Shown piece by piece: positions 27,280-37,172 of a stretch of DNA of 64,000 nucleotides. A program made the translations under genes and the position numbers. Source of the DNA: Sphingobacteriaceae bacterium. GTDB lineage: Bacteria; Bacteroidota; Bacteroidia; B-17B0; Aurantibacillaceae. Numbering within the stretch: the stretch's first letter is position 1; every line of letters starts with the position of its first letter. The stretch is from positions 124,001-188,000 of the forward strand of contig JADJMM010000009.1 in the NCBI GenBank assembly GCA_016709575.1, in the 5' to 3' direction. The notes under the pieces are model-generated. The model did not search any database. It was not told the origin of the DNA and was given only the letters and a program-made list of their open reading frames with translations.

Positions 27280-30012
27280 ATGCGCCTTAGCCTAATTACG
27301 CTTTTTTCAATTTTATGTTTAGGTCTTAGCGCGCAAAGCATTAGGTTAACAGGAAATATCCAGGATACTACTTCAGGTGGATTAATGAATAATTCGGTGT
27401 TGATGGTAACCAAATTCAAAGATTCTTCTTTAGTTAATTTCTCTCGTCCCGATAAAACAGGATTATTTAAAAGCATAAAAGTTCCGGTGGATACATATTT
27501 GGTAGTTATTTCTAATCCGAACTTTAGTGATAAAACCTATTTATTAGTTCCGAATAAAAAAGACTCGCTTTTTAATTTTAAAAATGTTGTTCTACGAACA
27601 AAATGTATTTTATTAAATGAAGTGGAGATTGTAGCAAGCAAGGATAAAATGTATTATAAAGGAGATACATTGATGTTCACCGCTGATTCATTTAAAGTAA
27701 AAGCAGATGCAACTGTCGAAGACCTCTTAAAAAAATTACCAGGCGTGAAGGTAGATGCAAAAGGAAAAATCACAGTACAAGGTAAGGAAGTCACTCAGGT
27801 TTTAGTGGATGGAGATGAGTTTTTCGGAACAGATCCTACAATCGCCACAAAAAATTTAAATGCTAATTCTGTTGAGAATGTTCAGGTGTACGAGAAGAAG
27901 AGTGAAGATGCTGAAAGCAAAGATGAGACCGTTAAAGTAATGAATTTACAATTGAAAGAAGAAGCGAAGAAAGGTTATTTCGGAAAAGTATCGGCGGCTT
28001 CCGATGCCCAGAAATTTTATGAAGGAGAATTACTGGTCAATAAATTTAAAAGCTCCCGAAAACTTTCGTTGTTTGGATTAATTGCTAATACACCTAAGCA
28101 GGCTTTCGGCGGGAGAGAGACATGGGAGTATGGTTTGAGTAATGAAAATAACGGGAACTATGATCCGGAATCTAATACATGGACAAGTTATGGCGATAAT
28201 TCGGTAGGTATTCCTCAAACTTTAAAAGGCGGATTTTATTTTAATGACAAGATTGGCAAAAAAATAAAACTGAATACTGATTATACGTTTAAGCAAAACA
28301 CGATGACTTCGGGTCAGGAAACTAACACCCAATATTTTTTAGAAGACACAACTTATACAAACGCCCAGAAGATCAGTACTACATCTTTTAACCAATCGCA
28401 TAATTTTAATTTACGTTGGACCCAGAACCTGGATTCACTAACAGAGTTAACTGTGAAACCGAAATTTGTTTATGGTATAACGGGCAATAATAATTTGCAG
28501 GAAGATGATTTTATTTCAGAGTCTGATACTCTAACACGAGAAACAAACATTTCAAGCAAAAGTTCTTCGGAAACAACTGATGCTAACATCATGTTAAAGC
28601 TAACAAGAAACTTCAAAAAGAAGGACCGTCAATTTTCAATAACCTACCAGCCCAGTTATTATAATTCTGTTTCAAGAACGGATATGATTACTGATTTCAG
28701 ATATTATTTGGGACAAGCTCAAGACTCAACTTTAAAGCAAAAGAAAACTCAGGAAGCTTATAGAATGGAAAACAATGCTACTTTGAATTACGTAGAACCA
28801 CTTACTAAAAAAGTCAAGGTTGAGATTAGCTATGGATTTTCCCATAATCAAAACAACAACAACAGAAAAACTTTAGACTTCAATGGCATTGCTTATGACG
28901 CTTTAAATACAACGCAATCGAACGATTTCAGAAATTTAAGAATGACGAATAGGGCAGGGACAAAATTAATTTATGAGGTAAAGAAATACAGACTAAGCCT
29001 TGGAGCAAATTACAGGAGTATCTATCAGGAAAACGTAAATGCAACAACCGGACAAAAATTGAGTTTAAATGTAAATAATATTTTACCAATGGCCTCTGCT
29101 AATTTTCGCTTTACACAAACTTCAAATCTGACCTTATTCTATAATATGCAATCGCAATTACCGGATTTGAAACAAATGCAGCCGATTACCGACAATTCAG
29201 ATCCCAATAACATCGTCATTGGTAATCCTAAATTGAAGCAACAGTTCAACAACAACTTTAGCTTGAATTATTACACTTATAAACCTATTAGCGACAGGAA
29301 CCTTTATGCAGGAGCTAATTACAATAATGTTATTGGAGAGATTAATGATAAAACCTATTACGATTCTTTAGGGAGAGCGGTAACAACGCCAGTAAATATT
29401 GACGGCAATTATTATGGTAGTTTATATTTAGGAGGAGGTATTCCGGTATTTAATAAATTATTTAAGATAGATTATAATTTTAGTTTTAGCCATAATAATA
29501 ATGTAGCTTTTGTAAATGACCAGAAAAATATAACTCAGAATACAAGTATTTCTCCTGGCTTAACCTTTGAAAAACAATTGGGCGAAACGGAAATCAGTAT
29601 TGGTGGAGATTACAATTACAACATTCCAAAGCAAACGATTAGCTTACAATCGAACCAGCCGTATTATAGTTATGGATTAAATGCAGCTTTCAGAACAAAA
29701 TTATTTAACCGCTTGAATGCATCGGCAGAGGCTAATTATACTAATAATGGAAATAGAGCAAATGGCTATAACATCAATTATGTGATTGTAAACGGATCGA
29801 TAGGCTATAGTTTTTTAAAACAAAAGAATTTGATAGTGGCGTTTGATGCAAATGACATTTTAAATCAAAACATTAACAACCAGCGAAACGTACAGGCAAA
29901 TAAAATCGTAGACACTAAAACACAAATCATTAAACGGTATTTCTTGCTACGCATAACCTTTAAGTTTACCAGTCAAAAACCAAAAGCAGGGGAGGAGGAA
30001 GATGATGAATAA
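27280..30012 (+). CDS. Outer membrane beta-barrel receptor-like protein (OMP_b-brl family)
   Basis: Taking the ATG at 27280 gives 910 residues beginning with a signal peptide MRLSLITLFSILCLGLSAQ; the 15-codon upstream extension is unlikely. A carboxypeptidase-regulatory-like domain is followed by a plug-like domain (ATVEDLLKKLPGVKVDAKGKITVQGKEVTQVLVDGDEFFG, read in order), then a long beta-barrel of alternating strands (about residues 230-890) and an acidic EEEDDE tail. This is the TonB-dependent-receptor-like OMP_b-brl_3 type; no SusD partner is present. It overlaps the GLPGLI gene by 11 bases, a pairing seen repeatedly in Bacteroidota. Ligand unknown. Confidence 0.85.
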   Translation: MRLSLITLFSILCLGLSAQSIRLTGNIQDTTSGGLMNNSVLMVTKFKDSSLVNFSRPDKTGLFKSIKVPVDTYLVVISNPNFSDKTYLLVPNKKDSLFNFKNVVLRTKCILLNEVEIVASKDKMYYKGDTLMFTADSFKVKADATVEDLLKKLPGVKVDAKGKITVQGKEVTQVLVDGDEFFGTDPTIATKNLNANSVENVQVYEKKSEDAESKDETVKVMNLQLKEEAKKGYFGKVSAASDAQKFYEGELLVNKFKSSRKLSLFGLIANTPKQAFGGRETWEYGLSNENNGNYDPESNTWTSYGDNSVGIPQTLKGGFYFNDKIGKKIKLNTDYTFKQNTMTSGQETNTQYFLEDTTYTNAQKISTTSFNQSHNFNLRWTQNLDSLTELTVKPKFVYGITGNNNLQEDDFISESDTLTRETNISSKSSSETTDANIMLKLTRNFKKKDRQFSITYQPSYYNSVSRTDMITDFRYYLGQAQDSTLKQKKTQEAYRMENNATLNYVEPLTKKVKVEISYGFSHNQNNNNRKTLDFNGIAYDALNTTQSNDFRNLRMTNRAGTKLIYEVKKYRLSLGANYRSIYQENVNATTGQKLSLNVNNILPMASANFRFTQTSNLTLFYNMQSQLPDLKQMQPITDNSDPNNIVIGNPKLKQQFNNNFSLNYYTYKPISDRNLYAGANYNNVIGEINDKTYYDSLGRAVTTPVNIDGNYYGSLYLGGGIPVFNKLFKIDYNFSFSHNNNVAFVNDQKNITQNTSISPGLTFEKQLGETEISIGGDYNYNIPKQTISLQSNQPYYSYGLNAAFRTKLFNRLNASAEANYTNNGNRANGYNINYVIVNGSIGYSFLKQKNLIVAFDANDILNQNINNQRNVQANKIVDTKTQIIKRYFLLRITFKFTSQKPKAGEEEDDE

Positions 30013-30721
30013 TAAATGGATGCTAGCCTTATTGTTCTCGATTCTAAGTTTAGGATTGAGTTCACAAATTTCGTCAGCTAAAATAACTTATGAAAGGAAA
30101 ACTAATCTTTATAAAAAAATGAAGGGTGGTAACGTGAAGGATTGGATAAAGGAATCGGATAAAATTAAGGTAGATTATTTTGAATTAATGTTCAATGATA
30201 CTTGCTCTGCATTTAAGCCTCAGGAGAGTGAATTGAAAGAGAACATGAGTTGGGCCACTCAAAAAAATACTGTTTATCAGAATTTCAACAACAACAAATT
30301 GTATTTAATAAAGGATATGTGGGGCGAGCCAATTCATATTACAGATTCATTGTATCAACGCAAATGGCAGATTACAGAAAGCACAAGGAAAATTGCCGGT
30401 TACCAATGTAGAAAGGCAGTTTGGAGGGCTAATGACAGTACGCGTATTTACGCCTGGTTCAGTTATGATTTAATCACATCAACAGGTCCTGAAAGTTTTA
30501 CAGGACTGCCTGGAACAATTTTAGGGCTGGCTACTGAAGATGGCGGTGTAGTTTATTTCGCGAAGAAGATTGAATTTGTGAAATCAGAGGCAATTGCTTT
30601 AGCTCCACCCAAGAAGAAAAAGATCTATACTATGAAAACACTTTGGGATGATATGTACAAACAGTACGGAAAAGAAAAGTGGTTTAAAGAAGAATGGAAT
30701 AGTCAATTCGGCATTTGGTAA
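30002..30721 (+). CDS. GLPGLI family protein
   Basis: 239 residues with a signal peptide (WMLALLFSILSLGLSSQ) and the family hallmark FTGLPGTILGLATEDGG at about 165-180, preceded by the characteristic KIAGYQCRKAVWRA and a beta-sandwich-like pattern. The family is exported and occurs next to OMP_b-brl barrels; its biochemical role is not established. The 11-base overlap with the barrel gene strongly suggests coupled expression and a shared envelope function. Two adjacent ATG codons offer alternative starts differing by one residue. Confidence 0.88.
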   Translation: MMNNKWMLALLFSILSLGLSSQISSAKITYERKTNLYKKMKGGNVKDWIKESDKIKVDYFELMFNDTCSAFKPQESELKENMSWATQKNTVYQNFNNNKLYLIKDMWGEPIHITDSLYQRKWQITESTRKIAGYQCRKAVWRANDSTRIYAWFSYDLITSTGPESFTGLPGTILGLATEDGGVVYFAKKIEFVKSEAIALAPPKKKKIYTMKTLWDDMYKQYGKEKWFKEEWNSQFGIW

Positions 30722-30746
30722 CCCTTCTGCAAGCTAAATACCAATA

Positions 30747-30776
30747 AAAAAGCCGCACATTTCTGAGCGGCTTTAG
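30747..30776 (-). terminator. Intrinsic terminator after sdhB
   Basis: AAAGCCGC (30749-30756) pairs with GCGGCTTT (30767-30774) around a 10-base loop. On the minus strand it ends in a T6 run, so it closes the sdhCAB operon; it may also serve the GLPGLI gene from the other side. Confidence 0.82.
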
Positions 30777-30794
30777 TTTGAAATATAATCAAGA

Positions 30795-31559
30795 TTATTT
30801 TTTAGAAATAGCAGAAGACATTAAATATTCTCTGTTCATTCGTGCAATATTTTCTAATGAAATAGATTTAGGACACTCGGCTTCACAAGCACCGGTGTTT
30901 GTACAATTTCCAAATCCTTCTTCGTCCATTTGATGCACCATGTTTAATACACGTTGTTGTGCTTCAATTTTTCCTTGTGGTAATAATGCTAATTGAGAAA
31001 CTTTCGCTGAAACGAACAACATTGCTGAACTGTTTTTACAAGCTGCAACACAAGCCCCACAACCAATACAAGCTGCAGCTTCAAACGCTTCATCAGCATC
31101 CGGTTTAGGAATTAAAATATTGTTAGCGTCTTTCGCATTACCTGTATTTACAGAAACGAATCCACCTGCCGACATAATTCTATCAAATGAAGAACGGTCA
31201 ACCGCTAAATCTTTTATCACAGGAAACGCAGCGCTTCTCCAAGGTTCAACTACAATTGTATCACCATCTTTAAAGCTACGCATGTGTAACTGACAAGTTG
31301 TAACACCCTCTTTTGGTCCGTGAGGGCGACCGTTAATATACATTGAACACATACCACAAATTCCTTCGCGGCAATCGTGATCAAATGCAATTGGTTCTTT
31401 TCCTTCGTTGATGAGTTGTTCGTTCACAACGTCAAACATTTCTAAGAAAGACATATCAGGAGAAATCCCTTTTGCAAGATAAGTTTCAAATTTACCTTTA
31501 GTGTCTTTGTTTTTTTGTTTCCAAACCTTTAAGGTTAGATTCATATTTCCGTGACTCAT
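30795..31559 (-). CDS. sdhB: Succinate dehydrogenase / fumarate reductase iron-sulfur subunit
   Basis: 254 residues. Cysteine clusters are complete: a 2Fe-2S site (Cys63, 68, 71, 89, in CREGICGMC and TTCQL), a 4Fe-4S site (CIGCGAC, Cys164-170, plus Cys174) and a third cluster (Cys219, 225, 229 in CTNTGACEAECP). It passes electrons from SdhA to the membrane subunit. The last gene of the sdhC-sdhA-sdhB operon, 16 bases after sdhA and followed by a terminator. The order and sequence match the class with a single five-helix cytochrome subunit typical of Bacteroidota. Confidence 0.95.
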   Translation of the reverse strand: MSHGNMNLTLKVWKQKNKDTKGKFETYLAKGISPDMSFLEMFDVVNEQLINEGKEPIAFDHDCREGICGMCSMYINGRPHGPKEGVTTCQLHMRSFKDGDTIVVEPWRSAAFPVIKDLAVDRSSFDRIMSAGGFVSVNTGNAKDANNILIPKPDADEAFEAAACIGCGACVAACKNSSAMLFVSAKVSQLALLPQGKIEAQQRVLNMVHQMDEEGFGNCTNTGACEAECPKSISLENIARMNREYLMSSAISKK

Positions 31560-31575
31560 AGTTTCTTTTTTTAGA

Positions 31576-33564
31576 TTATGCGTAATTACGCTGAGCTAAT
31601 TTAATATTCTCGAATTTCAATTCTTCTTTGTGTAATTCAAAGTTGCTTTCTCCTTTGTATTCCCATGCAGCAACATAAGCAAAGTTATCATCATCACGTA
31701 AAGCTTCTCCGTCTTTAGTTTGGTATTCTTCTCTAAAGTGACCGCCACAACTTTCGTTGCGATGCAAAGCATCTTTACACATTAATTCTCCTAATTCAAT
31801 AAAATCGGCAACACGATGTGCTTTTTCTAATTCAGGATTGAATTCGTTAGCTTCACCAGGTACACGAACGTTCGACCAGAACTCAGCTTTTAATTGTTGA
31901 ATTTCAGTAATTGCAGAAGTCAATCCTTCTTTGTTACGCGCCATACCACATTTGTCCCACATAATTTTACCTAAACGTTTGTGGAAGTGGTCAACTGATT
32001 TAGTTCCTTTTATTGAGAATAATTTATTGATACGTTCCTGAACTTCTGCTTCAGCTTTTACAAATGCTTCACTATCGGTTGGAATTGCTTTAGTGCGAAT
32101 CTCTTCAGATAAATATTCGCCAATAGTATAAGGAATTACAAAATATCCGTCAGCTAATCCTTGCATTAATGCAGAGGCACCTAAACGATTTGCTCCGTGA
32201 TCAGAGAAGTTTGCTTCTCCTAAAGCATATAAACCTTCAACTGTAGTTTGTAAATTATAATCTACCCATAATCCACCCATTGTGTAGTGAACTGCAGGAT
32301 AAATACGCATTGGTTGTTCGTAAGGATCTTCACCGGTAATTTGTTTGTACATATCAAACAGGTTACCATATTTTTCCTTCACAACTTCTTTACCCATTTT
32401 AATAATCTCTTCTTTGCTTGGGTTGTGAAGTCCTTTTTTATTTGCTTCAATTTTTCCGTAACGCTCCGTATTAGCAGCGAAATCTAAGTACACAGCCATT
32501 TTACTGCTACCAACTCCGTAACCTGCATCACAACGTTCTTTAGCCGCACGAGACGCAACGTCACGCGGAACTAAATTTCCGAAGGCAGGATATCTTCTTT
32601 CTAAATAATAATCTCTTTCGTCTTCGGGAATATCAATGGCTTTACGGTTATCATCTTTCTTTTTCGGAACCCAAATACGTCCATCATTACGTAGTGATTC
32701 ACTCATCAACGTTAATTTCGATTGGTGATCGCCTGAAACAGGAATACAAGTTGGGTGAATTTGTGTATAGCAAGGATTTCCGAAGAACGCTCCTTTTTTA
32801 TGCGCTTTCCATGCAGCAGTTACGTTACTGCCCATAGCGTTTGTAGAAAGATAGAATACGTTTCCGTAACCACCAGTACAAAGCAATACAGCGTGACCAA
32901 AATGTTTTTCTAATTTTCCGGTAACTAAATCACGTGCAATAATACCACGGCATTTACCATCGATATTTACAATGTCCATCATTTCATGACGGGCTAATAA
33001 TTGTACAGCTCCCATTCCAACCTGACGTTGTAATGCAGAGTAGGCGCCTAATAATAGTTGTTGTCCGGTTTGTCCGGCTGCATAAAATGTACGTTGAACT
33101 TGAGTACCACCGAATGAACGGTTACTTAATGTTCCGCCGTATTCACGCGCAAAAGGAACACCTTGAGCAACACATTGGTCAATAATATTTCCTGATACTT
33201 CCGCAAGGCGGTGTACGTTAGCTTCGCGTGCGCGGTAATCGCCACCTTTAATAGTATCGTAGAATAAACGGTAAACACTGTCACCGTCATTCTGATAATT
33301 TTTTGCAGCATTAACTCCGCCTTGTGCAGCGATACTATGCGCGCGACGAGGAGAATCCTGAAAACATAATACTTTTACTTTGTATCCCATCTCTGCTAAA
33401 GTAGCAGCAGCCGATGCGCCTGCTAAACCTGAACCAACAACAATAACTTCTAAGCTACGTTTGTTAGCAGGGTTTACTAAATGAACTGTTGAACGGTACT
33501 TTGTCCATTTGTTCTCTAAAACCCCATCAGGAATTTTTGCGTTTAATTTTGGTGAACTTGCCAT
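31576..33564 (-). CDS. sdhA: Succinate dehydrogenase / fumarate reductase flavoprotein subunit
   Basis: 662 residues carrying the FAD-linked catalytic subunit that interconverts succinate and fumarate. The dinucleotide fold VIVVGSGLAGASAAATLAEMGY, the covalent-FAD motif RRAHSIAAQGGVNAAKNY (His next to Ser), and active-site elements HYTMGGLWVDYNLQTTV, GEANFSDHGANRLGASALMQGL and C-terminal NESCGGHFREEYQT are all present. It lacks a SdhD-type neighbour, consistent with the single-cytochrome class. It lies 36 bases downstream of sdhC. Confidence 0.95.
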   Translation of the reverse strand: MASSPKLNAKIPDGVLENKWTKYRSTVHLVNPANKRSLEVIVVGSGLAGASAAATLAEMGYKVKVLCFQDSPRRAHSIAAQGGVNAAKNYQNDGDSVYRLFYDTIKGGDYRAREANVHRLAEVSGNIIDQCVAQGVPFAREYGGTLSNRSFGGTQVQRTFYAAGQTGQQLLLGAYSALQRQVGMGAVQLLARHEMMDIVNIDGKCRGIIARDLVTGKLEKHFGHAVLLCTGGYGNVFYLSTNAMGSNVTAAWKAHKKGAFFGNPCYTQIHPTCIPVSGDHQSKLTLMSESLRNDGRIWVPKKKDDNRKAIDIPEDERDYYLERRYPAFGNLVPRDVASRAAKERCDAGYGVGSSKMAVYLDFAANTERYGKIEANKKGLHNPSKEEIIKMGKEVVKEKYGNLFDMYKQITGEDPYEQPMRIYPAVHYTMGGLWVDYNLQTTVEGLYALGEANFSDHGANRLGASALMQGLADGYFVIPYTIGEYLSEEIRTKAIPTDSEAFVKAEAEVQERINKLFSIKGTKSVDHFHKRLGKIMWDKCGMARNKEGLTSAITEIQQLKAEFWSNVRVPGEANEFNPELEKAHRVADFIELGELMCKDALHRNESCGGHFREEYQTKDGEALRDDDNFAYVAAWEYKGESNFELHKEELKFENIKLAQRNYA

Positions 33565-33600
33565 ATTTGAAATGTTGAATGATAAATTATGAATGTTGAA

Positions 33601-34290
33601 TTATTGGATCCATTTCATGTGCAATGCAATTGGCATTGCTGCAAAGATTAATGGAACGATAATTGAAAACGCTACGCCACATACTTTAATACATGGTGTA
33701 TATTTATTGTGGTTTAATCCTAAAGTTTGGAAAGCTGATTGAAAACCGTGTAATAAGTGATAAGCTAAGGAAACCATTCCTAAGCAATATACAATCACTA
33801 CCCATAATTCAGAAAAAACAAATTTCATTCGGTCGAACATGGTGATTTGGCTACCTTCAATATGTTCACGAGTGTGAGCAAGATTATCAGTAAAGCGGCT
33901 TTGTACCCAGAAGTGTGCTAAGTGAATAATTAAAAACATTAAAATTAAGGTTCCTAATAAACCCATCCAGCGACTATACCATTTAGAATTGGCGTTTCCG
34001 TTAGTAACACCATAAGCGATTGGACGCGCTTTGCGGTTTTCAAGCGTTAAAATTAAAGCTTGGAAAATGTGCGCCAGAATTCCCGCAAATAAAACTATTT
34101 CCATAGCGCGGATAATCCAGTTGGTGCCCATGAACTCGCAGCCAAGGTCGAATGTTTCGCCGCCGTCATTTATAAAAATCAGTGCGTTTACAAAACAATG
34201 CACTACTAAAAACGATATTAAAAAAAGGCCTGTAACGCCCATTAAAAACTTTTTGCCGATTGAAGATTTTAAGAAACCTGATTTACTCAT
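33601..34290 (-). CDS. sdhC: Succinate dehydrogenase cytochrome b subunit
   Basis: 229 residues with five hydrophobic helices, starting MSKSGFLKSSIGKKFLMGVTGLFLISFLVVHCFVN. Conserved histidines that ligate two haem b groups occur in HCF, AHIFQAL, HLAHFWVQ, YHLLHGF and in the last helix. This is the Bacteroidota/epsilon-type cytochrome b558-like anchor that passes electrons between the Fe-S subunit and menaquinone. It heads the operon and is preceded by a good promoter. Confidence 0.93.
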   Translation of the reverse strand: MSKSGFLKSSIGKKFLMGVTGLFLISFLVVHCFVNALIFINDGGETFDLGCEFMGTNWIIRAMEIVLFAGILAHIFQALILTLENRKARPIAYGVTNGNANSKWYSRWMGLLGTLILMFLIIHLAHFWVQSRFTDNLAHTREHIEGSQITMFDRMKFVFSELWVVIVYCLGMVSLAYHLLHGFQSAFQTLGLNHNKYTPCIKVCGVAFSIIVPLIFAAMPIALHMKWIQ

Positions 34291-34323
34291 AAGGTTAAAA
34301 TTTTGATTAGGAAATTATCTTTG

Positions 34324-34355
34324 CAAATGTATAATTGCTAATGGTTTTTCCCAAT
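34324..34355 (-). promoter_or_regulatory. Promoter of the sdhCAB operon
   Basis: On the minus strand TTG (34352-34354), 20 bases, then TACATTTG (34324-34331) match the Bacteroidota -33/-7 consensus (TTTG / TAnnTTTG) with the expected spacing. The -7 box lies 34 bases before the sdhC ATG. It is the clearest housekeeping-type promoter in the window and is useful as a contrast to the seven activator-type sites at 38.7-60.9 kb. Confidence 0.7.
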
Positions 34356-34452
34356 AAAAAATGCAATTCCTTATCGTGAAAAAGGCAACATTTGGCTAAA
34401 AAAGCCGGATAATTAGAAAAAAAGCTTATTTGGAAGCGTTCTAAGGATAATT

Positions 34453-35226
34453 TTAGAAGGAATATTGCAGGCGGGCACCTATATTTAGAATAGTAGAATT
34501 ATCTCCATACCCTAAATTAAATAAATGGTTATTTTGCTTAAACCCCTTGAAATGATTTTCTTCAATTCTGTAAAAGAAAATATCATTAGTTAAGCCAATA
34601 CCAATTTTCTCATTCATTTGGTAAAGAAGGCCCGATTTTAAAACAACTGTAAATACAGGATCTAAATAGTCGCGACCCTCATCTTTATATTCAAAATTCC
34701 CAAAATCACTATTCATTTTTCTGGAGTATTTCGAATAAAAAGGAAGATCCATATTAGCATTAAGGTTCTCAAACCACGACCATTTATTAAATTTCATGGT
34801 AATCTTTGGCCCGAACATCATACTCCCCATTTTTTGTTCGTTTTTATAAGTGATCTGGAATTTTTCAGGCGAATTGTATTCAGGATATTGAATCGCTTCC
34901 GTTTCTATATTTTCTTTTTTCTCATTATATCCGAAAACGAATGGAAAAGATAACGAAACGCGTTCGCCCATCTTAAAAGCCTTTTCCAAGCCTATGCGAA
35001 AATAAAATGAAGCGGCACTTTTATAATGAGTTTTACTTTCTGTATCATACTCAATAGGTATGCAAGTTAATATGGAGTAATTATAAGCATACTCTTTACC
35101 CGAACGGGTTTCCTTCGGATTAAAAGATTGATTTAAAGAAGACCCAGCTTCCACAAAAACAGTTCGTTTATTTTGAGATAATAATCCCAAAGGAAACAAG
35201 ATAGATATCAATAAAAAATGTCTCAT
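34453..35226 (-). CDS. Putative outer membrane beta-barrel protein
   Basis: 257 residues with a signal peptide (MRHFLLISILFPLGLLSQ) and alternating strand patterns, e.g. VSLSFPFVFGYNEK, MFGPKITMKFNKWSWFENL and TVVLKSGLLYQMNEKIGIGL, ending in the aromatic strand LNIGARLQYSF typical of barrels inserted by BAM. No named family recognised. It is convergent with nothing close; the sdh promoter lies downstream of it and the ABC gene is divergent. Confidence 0.65.
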   Translation of the reverse strand: MRHFLLISILFPLGLLSQNKRTVFVEAGSSLNQSFNPKETRSGKEYAYNYSILTCIPIEYDTESKTHYKSAASFYFRIGLEKAFKMGERVSLSFPFVFGYNEKKENIETEAIQYPEYNSPEKFQITYKNEQKMGSMMFGPKITMKFNKWSWFENLNANMDLPFYSKYSRKMNSDFGNFEYKDEGRDYLDPVFTVVLKSGLLYQMNEKIGIGLTNDIFFYRIEENHFKGFKQNNHLFNLGYGDNSTILNIGARLQYSF

Positions 35227-35352
35227 TTTCTATGCCAAAATACTAAAAAAGGTCTTTGTGTCAATTAAACAGACTAAAATCAGTCTTTTATAGACCAATT
35301 CCTTTCATATAAACGCATTTTTCTCTATTTTTATTGCCCGTTTAGCCCTTTT

Positions 35353-37161
35353 ATGCTCAATAAAGAAGTATTACTTGAAGTTAAAAACCTTGTCACTGAT
35401 TTTAAAACAGAAGACGAGTATATAAGAGCCGTTAACGACGTTAGCTTTACGCTTCATAAAGGTGAAACCATTGGAATAGTTGGAGAGAGTGGTTCAGGAA
35501 AATCCGTTACAGCTTTATCTATCATGCAATTAATTCCAAATCCTCCGGGAAGAATTAGTGGCGGGCAAATTTTATATCATACAAAAGATCATCGTACAGT
35601 TGACCTTACCAAAGTAAGCGGAAAAGAAATGCGCAGCTTCCGCGGTAACGAAATTGGTATGATTTTTCAGGAGCCAATGACTTCATTGAATCCTGTAATA
35701 AAATGTGGTGACCAAGTAATGGAAGCCATCATGATTCACAACAAAGTTTCTAAACGTGCTGCGCGTTTGCGTACACTCGAATTATTTTCGCAAGTGCAAT
35801 TACCTACTCCTGATTTAATGTTGGATAGATATCCGCATCAATTATCGGGTGGACAAAAACAAAGGGTAATGATTGCGATGGCTATTAGTTGTAACCCCGG
35901 TGTTTTAATTGCCGATGAACCAACAACCGCATTAGACGTTACAGTACAAAAAACAATTTTAGAAGTGATGATGAAATTGCAACGTCAGCACAATATGGGT
36001 ATTATGTTTATTACACACGATTTAGGTGTAATTGCAGAATTAGCCGATAAAGTGGTGGTGATGTATAAAGGGAAAATTGTGGAGCAAGGTCCGGTTATGG
36101 ATATTTTCCGTAATCCTAAACATCCTTACACAAAAAGTTTATTAGCTTGTCGCCCGCCTTTAGATCGTCGTTTGAAACGCTTACCGGTTGTAAGTGATTT
36201 TATGAATCAGAATGCACAAGGCGATATTGTTGAAATTCAGAAAACGGTTTCAGAAGCAATTGGTAGCGTAAGTATAACGCCGCAAGAACGCGAAAAAGCA
36301 CATAGTGAATTATATTCAGGAAATAAAATATTAGAGTTACAAGGCGTGAAAACCTGGTTCCCTGCGGAAAAAGGTTTTTTCGGTAAAGTTAAGTCGCACA
36401 CCAAAGCAGTAGATGATGTTACTTTTGATGTTTACGAAGGAGAAACATTAGGATTAGTGGGGGAGAGTGGTTGTGGTAAAACAACTTTAGGAAGAACAAT
36501 TTTAAAGTTAGTAGATGCACACGAAGGGAAAATTTATTTCAAGCAGCAGGAAATTTTAGGAATTTCAGAAGATGTCTTCAGGCCATTACGCCGTAACATG
36601 CAAATTATTTTCCAAGACCCTTATTCGTCTTTAAATCCACGTATTACTATTGGAGAAGCAATTAAAGAACCAATGACGTTCCATAATATTTTAGGTTCAA
36701 GTAAAGAGCGTAAAGAAAAAGTTTATGACTTACTGAAAAAAGTTGGCTTAGAAGAAAAGCATTTTGGAAGATATCCTCACGAGTTTAGTGGTGGTCAACG
36801 TCAACGCGTTTGTATTGCCCGCGCTTTAGCAGTGAGTCCGCAGTTTTTAATTTGTGATGAAAGTGTAAGTGCGTTAGATGTGAGTGTTCAGGCACAAGTG
36901 TTGAATTTATTAAATGATTTAAAGAAAGAATTTAAGTTCACGTATATTTTTATTTCCCACGATTTAAGCGTTGTGAAATTCATGAGTGACCGTATGGTGG
37001 TAATGAATAAAGGAAGAGTGGAAGAGATTGGTGATGCAGATGATATTTGTAACAGCCCAAAATCAGAGTACACACAAAATTTAATCAATTCTATTCCAAA
37101 AGGTCGTTTGGAAGATATTCAAACGAGTATCGACAAAAAAAGTTCACTCCTTGTTTCCTAA
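35353..37161 (+). CDS. Peptide/nickel-type ABC transporter, fused double ATP-binding protein
   Basis: 602 residues containing two complete ABC domains, equivalent to DppD and DppF (or YejF/GsiA) fused. Domain 1 (about 1-290): Walker A GESGSGKS, Q-loop FQEP, signature LSGGQKQR, Walker B VLIADEPTTALD and H-loop THD, ended by the oligopeptide C-terminal region (HPYTKSLLACRP). Domain 2 (about 325-590): GESGCGKT, FQDPYSSLNP, FSGGQRQR, LICDESVSALD and SHD. It would energise import of peptides through a DppBC-type permease, which is not in the window. Confidence 0.9.
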   Translation: MLNKEVLLEVKNLVTDFKTEDEYIRAVNDVSFTLHKGETIGIVGESGSGKSVTALSIMQLIPNPPGRISGGQILYHTKDHRTVDLTKVSGKEMRSFRGNEIGMIFQEPMTSLNPVIKCGDQVMEAIMIHNKVSKRAARLRTLELFSQVQLPTPDLMLDRYPHQLSGGQKQRVMIAMAISCNPGVLIADEPTTALDVTVQKTILEVMMKLQRQHNMGIMFITHDLGVIAELADKVVVMYKGKIVEQGPVMDIFRNPKHPYTKSLLACRPPLDRRLKRLPVVSDFMNQNAQGDIVEIQKTVSEAIGSVSITPQEREKAHSELYSGNKILELQGVKTWFPAEKGFFGKVKSHTKAVDDVTFDVYEGETLGLVGESGCGKTTLGRTILKLVDAHEGKIYFKQQEILGISEDVFRPLRRNMQIIFQDPYSSLNPRITIGEAIKEPMTFHNILGSSKERKEKVYDLLKKVGLEEKHFGRYPHEFSGGQRQRVCIARALAVSPQFLICDESVSALDVSVQAQVLNLLNDLKKEFKFTYIFISHDLSVVKFMSDRMVVMNKGRVEEIGDADDICNSPKSEYTQNLINSIPKGRLEDIQTSIDKKSSLLVS

Positions 37162-37172
37162 TATCGGAATTC